This document shows positions 60,771 to 64,000 of a stretch of 64,000 nucleotides of DNA, one piece after another. The translations under genes were made by a program, and so were the position numbers. The notes under the pieces are model-generated. The model was given only the letters and a program-made list of their open reading frames with translations, was not told where the DNA came from and made no database searches. Every line of letters starts with the position of its first letter. The stretch's first letter is position 1. The DNA is taken from contig NZ_CP095849.1 in the NCBI RefSeq assembly GCF_023101345.1, forward strand, positions 1 through 64,000, given 5' to 3'. This DNA is from Hymenobacter sublimis (GTDB lineage Bacteria > Bacteroidota > Bacteroidia > Cytophagales > Hymenobacteraceae).

Positions 60771-61105
60771 ACAGAGTAAGCCAGCGGAAAAGACAGAGTA
60801 GCGGTTGGTAAATGTACTGACAAGTCGCTTTCTGTCTAATCCTCACATGGGGCTACATGAATGAGTAGGCAGCAAGTTGAGACGTCATACTTGTTACCCG
60901 AGATGCCAAAATTGTCACATAACGCTCAGCCTACTCTTTTTTCGATAAGGTATGACAAGTCTTAGCTAACATACCTGAAAGGCCGCCCTTTCGAGCGGCC
61001 TTTTTCTTGAGGTAATAGGTATCGATTAGTAAGTTTTATCGCTACCTATCCGCTATCTTGCTGACCCACCCAAAATCGGGCAACTAAACCTTATATATAA
61101 GCTGT
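60771..61105. other. Intergenic region before the integrase, with repeats and an orphan terminator
   Basis: This 335-bp AT-richer stretch contains a direct repeat TGACAAGTC (60818-60826 and 60953-60961), an inverted pair GAGTAGGC (60863-60870) and GCCTACTC (60929-60936), and a hairpin with T-run at 60977-61005 (AAAGGCCGCC / GCGGCCTTTTT). The hairpin terminates plus-strand transcription, though no plus-strand gene precedes it here. Repeats next to a tyrosine recombinase make this a candidate attachment or core-binding region. Confidence 0.55.
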
Positions 61106-62065
61106 ATGGAAAACTCCGTCGCGCTCACCGTGAATCCCGTGGGTCATGCCCTGGCGCACCACACCGGCGCGGCGGCCCGCTACGTCGAGGCCGGGCTTAC
61201 CGGCGCGCCCAACACGGCCCGGGCGTACGCCGCGCACCTGAAGCGCTTCAGTGCCTGGTGCACCGAGCACGGCTTCTCGGCATTGCCAGCACCTGTAGAT
61301 GCGCTGGTTGGGTTTTGTACCCACCTGGCCGAAGCGGGCAAGAAGGTCGGCACCTTGGAGCAGCACTGCGCCGCCATCAGCAAGGCCCACGCGGTTCGTG
61401 GTGTGGACTCGCCGACGGACGACAAGCAGTTCAAGATTTTCATGGACGGCGTACGCCGGGTCCACGGCGTGCGGCAGAAGCAGGCGCCGGCATTTACGCT
61501 GGCGCAGCTCAAGCAGCTGGTGCGCAGCCTGGATGTGCAGACGGTGACCGGGCTGCGGGACCGGGCCATTCTGCTACTCGGTTTCACCGGGGCGTTTCGC
61601 CGCTCGGAGTTGACGGCGCTCAATGTGCAGGACCTGCGCTTTACCGAGGAATGCTTGGTCGTGTCGCTGGGCAAGAGTAAAACCAACCAGTTGGGTGATT
61701 ACGAGGAAAAGGCCATATTTTACTCCCCTGAGCCAGCAGTGTGCCCCATCCGCTCTTTAAAGGCGTGGCTAGAGCAGCTGGAACGCAGCGAAGGCCCGGT
61801 ATTCGTGATGCTGCGCAAGGGCAATCGTCTCACCACCAACCGCCTCTCAGACCAGACTATTAATACCCTTGTGCAACGTTACTTGGGATTAGGCTATACG
61901 GCCCATTCCCTGCGGGCGTCCTTCGTGACGGTGGCCAAGCTCAACGGGGCTGATGATAGCAAAATCATGAACCAGACCAAGCACAAGACCAGCGCTATGA
62001 TTCGTCGTTACACGCGTTTAGACAATGTCCAACAGCATAACGCGGCTAAGGAACTAGGCTTGTAA
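61106..62065 (+). CDS. Tyrosine recombinase / site-specific integrase
   Basis: This protein of 319 residues has an N-terminal SAM-like core-binding domain (TARAYAAHLKRFSAWCTEHG, LVGFCTHLAEAGKKVGTLEQ) and a C-terminal catalytic domain. Active-site residues are visible: R165 or R166 in AFRRSEL, the Lys hairpin LGKSKTNQ, H267-x-x-R270 in AHSLRASFV, H293 in TKHKTSA and nucleophile Y302 in RRYTRLD. It resembles integrases of genomic islands and plasmids rather than XerC/D housekeeping enzymes. It lies at the junction between the copper island and the AT-richer defence genes, so it may have moved that cassette. Confidence 0.92.
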   Translation: MENSVALTVNPVGHALAHHTGAAARYVEAGLTGAPNTARAYAAHLKRFSAWCTEHGFSALPAPVDALVGFCTHLAEAGKKVGTLEQHCAAISKAHAVRGVDSPTDDKQFKIFMDGVRRVHGVRQKQAPAFTLAQLKQLVRSLDVQTVTGLRDRAILLLGFTGAFRRSELTALNVQDLRFTEECLVVSLGKSKTNQLGDYEEKAIFYSPEPAVCPIRSLKAWLEQLERSEGPVFVMLRKGNRLTTNRLSDQTINTLVQRYLGLGYTAHSLRASFVTVAKLNGADDSKIMNQTKHKTSAMIRRYTRLDNVQQHNAAKELGL

Positions 62066-62158
62066 AACCCGGTAAATCCAAACTACTCGTACAGGCATCG
62101 TAGCTTGCGGGACGGCCATTTCGGACATGTTAAACCACTGTTCAAACCTCTTTACTTG

Positions 62159-63079
62159 ATGCATCCAGAAACGCGAGAAATGTACGAAATGAGGTTTAAA
62201 CTTCGTGTTTACGAAAGCAAGGGCGATGTATACCAATCTCTGTTTTCAGATGTGATGCAGCGGGCCCATCCAGAAGACTTCATGAAAACGCGGCCATGGG
62301 GTAACCTCGGTGACAAAAAGAACGATGGGTTTTTAAAATCCGAGCGTCATTTGTACCAAGTTTATGCTCCAAACGAAATGACCGCGGCGCAAGCCATCAA
62401 GAAAATTGAAGAGGACTTTTTGGGTGCCTTACCCCATTGGGGCTCTGATTTCGACAAGTGGTCCTTTGTGCACAACGCATTTGATGGCTTAGGACCTCAT
62501 ATACAGCAGACAATACTGGCTTTAGAGAAACAGCACCATCCTATAAAACTTACTCCTTTCAGCCCTATTGACCTTTCCAAGAAGCTGTTTAGCCTTGATG
62601 AGGATGATATTATGGCGGTCCTGGGACTGCCCTACAAACCAACGAGGCCTTCACAAATAACCTTTGAGGAAATCAAGCATGTTTTAGAACAACTTGCTCA
62701 CTCACTTCCTGAGCAACCAGCCCATATACAAGAAGTGCCTCCAGGAAAACTCAATGCAAACAGCTTGAGCTCCAATAGTCGAAACTTGGTTCGCATGGGG
62801 ATGGGGCTTGCTCCACGCGTTGGCGATTTCTTTGGCACTCATCGATTCGACCCTGAGCTTGGCAACCGAGTTGCTCAGGTGCTTAGAGAAGAGTACATCC
62901 GATTAAAAGGGTCTCGCATTGGGCCTGATGCTATTTACAGTGCACTATTTAACTTGATAAGACAACATCAGCATTCATCTGAGGCAGCAGCTTTGGCAAT
63001 TTTAGCCTACTTCTTTGAGCGTTGTGACATTTTTGAGCCTCTTAGTAGCACCCCATCTTTGCAGGAGGCAGAGGCATGA
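62159..63079 (+). CDS. ABC-3C system effector-like protein
   Basis: This protein of 306 residues, with the start at 62159 (in-frame Mets at 62180 and 62189 are equally possible), resembles proteins of ABC-three-component systems. The N-terminal part reads FKLRVYESKGDVYQSLFSDV and then LGDKKNDGFLKSERHLYQVY. The second segment looks like a restriction-endonuclease-type core in which Asp is present but the usual E-x-K is Q-x-Y. The C-terminal part (SRIGPDAIYSALFNLIRQHQ, FFERCDIFEPL) fits the ABC-3C C-terminal domain, which is thought to engage the partner ATPase. Stop and next start overlap as ATGA. Codon use is clearly more AT-rich than in the copper genes. Confidence 0.72.
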   Translation: MHPETREMYEMRFKLRVYESKGDVYQSLFSDVMQRAHPEDFMKTRPWGNLGDKKNDGFLKSERHLYQVYAPNEMTAAQAIKKIEEDFLGALPHWGSDFDKWSFVHNAFDGLGPHIQQTILALEKQHHPIKLTPFSPIDLSKKLFSLDEDDIMAVLGLPYKPTRPSQITFEEIKHVLEQLAHSLPEQPAHIQEVPPGKLNANSLSSNSRNLVRMGMGLAPRVGDFFGTHRFDPELGNRVAQVLREEYIRLKGSRIGPDAIYSALFNLIRQHQHSSEAAALAILAYFFERCDIFEPLSSTPSLQEAEA

Positions 63080-63315
63080 TTCTACCCACCAAACATCTTC
63101 CGACCGAACGTGCCTTGCTTACTGTTGGTGCGCAACTGCTAATGCATCTGCAAGAACCCAAATCAGTCTCGCGGCTTTGGTCAGATATTAAGCATGACCC
63201 TTCTCAGGATAATTCTATTTCCTTCGACTGGTTCGTGCTCGCTCTTGACCTCTTATCCGCAATGGGCATCATTCATTTCGCAAACGAGCGCATTGCCCGG
63301 ACAACCTCTGCATGA
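63076..63315 (+). CDS. ABC-3C system middle component
   Basis: This small protein of 79 residues reads MILPTKHLPTERALLTVGAQ, then SVSRLWSDIKHDPSQDNSIS, and WFVLALDLLSAMGIIHFANE at the C-terminus. Size, order and the winged-helix-like ending fit the middle component of ABC-three-component systems. It overlaps both neighbours by 4 bp, so the three genes are translationally coupled. Its role in the family is taken to be the adaptor between the effector-like protein and the ATPase. Confidence 0.75.
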   Translation: MILPTKHLPTERALLTVGAQLLMHLQEPKSVSRLWSDIKHDPSQDNSISFDWFVLALDLLSAMGIIHFANERIARTTSA

Positions 63316-64000
63316 TTTATTCTATTTTCAGCTCGTTGCCTAGTTTTAAGTCTTACGCCTTTCGCTCAGGCTTAAATATAATTATTGCTGATAAAGGCGA
63401 AGCTTCAGGGGCTGGCCAAACACGTAATAAAGCGGGCAAGTCAAGTATTGTATTATTAATACATTTTGCGCTCGGTAAAGAAGGAGACCCTAGTTCTCTT
63501 TTTCGCAAACCTGAGCTGAAGGACCATAATTTTGGGATAGAATTTGACCTGCGCGGGGTACGTATCCGCGCAACCCGCTCAGGTGCAAATTTTGGCAAGG
63601 TGCATTTAACACAAGTCGACGCATCTGAAGCTGTCAAAGATTGGCCCGTTGATGCATTAGATGGAGAATGGGAGGCTACTGTTTCTAGTGCAAAGTGGGA
63701 GTCTGATTTAGGGAGAATTATATTTCAACTCCCTGAAAAACCCGAAAAATTTGGGCCTAAGTTTGGCATGCTCTTCAACTATTTCGCTCGCCGAGCAAGC
63801 AGTGGAGCCTTTCTCAACCCACAGCAGCAGTCAAGCAAGCAAAGCCCGGCGGACACTCGGGTAGCGCTCTCCTACCTACTGGGATTGGATTGGCGCATCA
63901 GTACGGAGCGGGAACAGCTTAGACAATCTGCGGAGAACACTAAAAAGCTACAGAAAGCTGCACAAGACGGTCTCTTAGAAGGGCTCACTGGTGACCCGAA
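63312..64000 (+). CDS. ABC-3C system ATPase (DUF2326 type), N-terminal part
   Basis: The frame opens with MIYSIFSSLPSFKSYAFRSG and stays open to the last base, so at least the first 229 residues are present. It contains the P-loop region GQTRNKAGKSSIVLLIHFAL and then a family-like SLFRKPELKDHNFGIEFDLR. Near the cut is a Gln/Lys/Glu coiled-coil start (ISTEREQLRQSAENTKKLQK), as in SMC/Rad50-like ATPases. DUF2326 proteins power ABC-3C systems, predicted to act against invading DNA. The remainder, including Walker B, lies outside the window. Confidence 0.8.
   Translation, partial: MIYSIFSSLPSFKSYAFRSGLNIIIADKGEASGAGQTRNKAGKSSIVLLIHFALGKEGDPSSLFRKPELKDHNFGIEFDLRGVRIRATRSGANFGKVHLTQVDASEAVKDWPVDALDGEWEATVSSAKWESDLGRIIFQLPEKPEKFGPKFGMLFNYFARRASSGAFLNPQQQSSKQSPADTRVALSYLLGLDWRISTEREQLRQSAENTKKLQKAAQDGLLEGLTGDP

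Overview
The window reads as part of a conjugative plasmid or integrative conjugative element from a GC-rich member of the Bacteroidota, most like Hymenobacter and its relatives in Cytophagales. Three things support this. The transfer proteins are of the Bacteroidota Tra type (DUF4133/DUF4134, TraG, TraJ, TraK, TraM, TraN, BfmA/BtgA, a DUF5712 relaxase). Several genes have the Bacteroidota -7 promoter element TAnnTTTG. The small accessory families present (DUF6122, DUF6428, DUF5990, DUF6088) are ones I associate with that group. Both ends are cut: a serine recombinase at the left edge and an ABC-type ATPase at the right edge are partial. No replication initiator, rRNA, tRNA, CRISPR array or intact insertion sequence was recognised.

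Layout. 1-5.5 kb is a mosaic: a recombinase tail, a lipoprotein amidohydrolase, a 5'-truncated dihydrolipoamide dehydrogenase, a cation diffusion facilitator with an N-terminal metal-binding domain, a DUF305 lipoprotein and an unknown secreted protein. 5.5-9.5 kb is an arsenic operon (arsR, DUF6428, metallophosphoesterase, arsN-like acetyltransferase, ACR3 pump, DUF5990) closed by a strong terminator. 9.5-11.1 kb on the minus strand is a small mercury-type operon (ArsR-family regulator, MerTP fusion, Cys-rich small proteins). 11.3-27.5 kb is plasmid backbone: a Fic protein with a small partner, coupling protein, relaxase and mobilisation accessory protein, a hairpin-rich likely oriT, an AT-rich repeat region likely to be a partition site or origin, parA with a small partner, a second Fic protein, a DUF6088 (AbiEi-like) gene with a 42-bp perfect palindrome, ArdC, a Toprim/DUF3991 protein and a pair of tandem paralogues. 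27.7-37.6 kb is one long plus-strand operon for the mating-pair apparatus (VirB2, B3, B4, B6, B8, B9, B10 and B5 equivalents).

37.6-59.8 kb is a copper island. It carries a copper P-type ATPase with a cupredoxin and an AraC regulator that has an N-terminal HMA-like domain, a CusABC-type RND efflux operon with metal-binding periplasmic proteins and a second, degenerate HMA-AraC regulator, a cytosolic Cys-rich copper-storage protein, a CopZ-like chaperone, a methionine-rich DUF2231 membrane protein, and a multicopper oxidase that appears fused to a CopB-like barrel domain. I found a bipartite promoter element, AAATnATGCAAG - 15 or 16 bp - TGTA, at seven sites in front of six of these transcription units. 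It sits at a nearly constant distance from a -7 element and is probably the operator of the HMA-AraC regulators. This is the observation I consider most novel.

61-64 kb, beyond a tyrosine recombinase, is visibly richer in A+T. It holds an ABC-three-component (ABC-3C) system: an effector-like protein with a possible degenerate nuclease motif, a small middle component and a DUF2326-type ATPase cut by the window end. This is a predicted anti-invader defence cassette.
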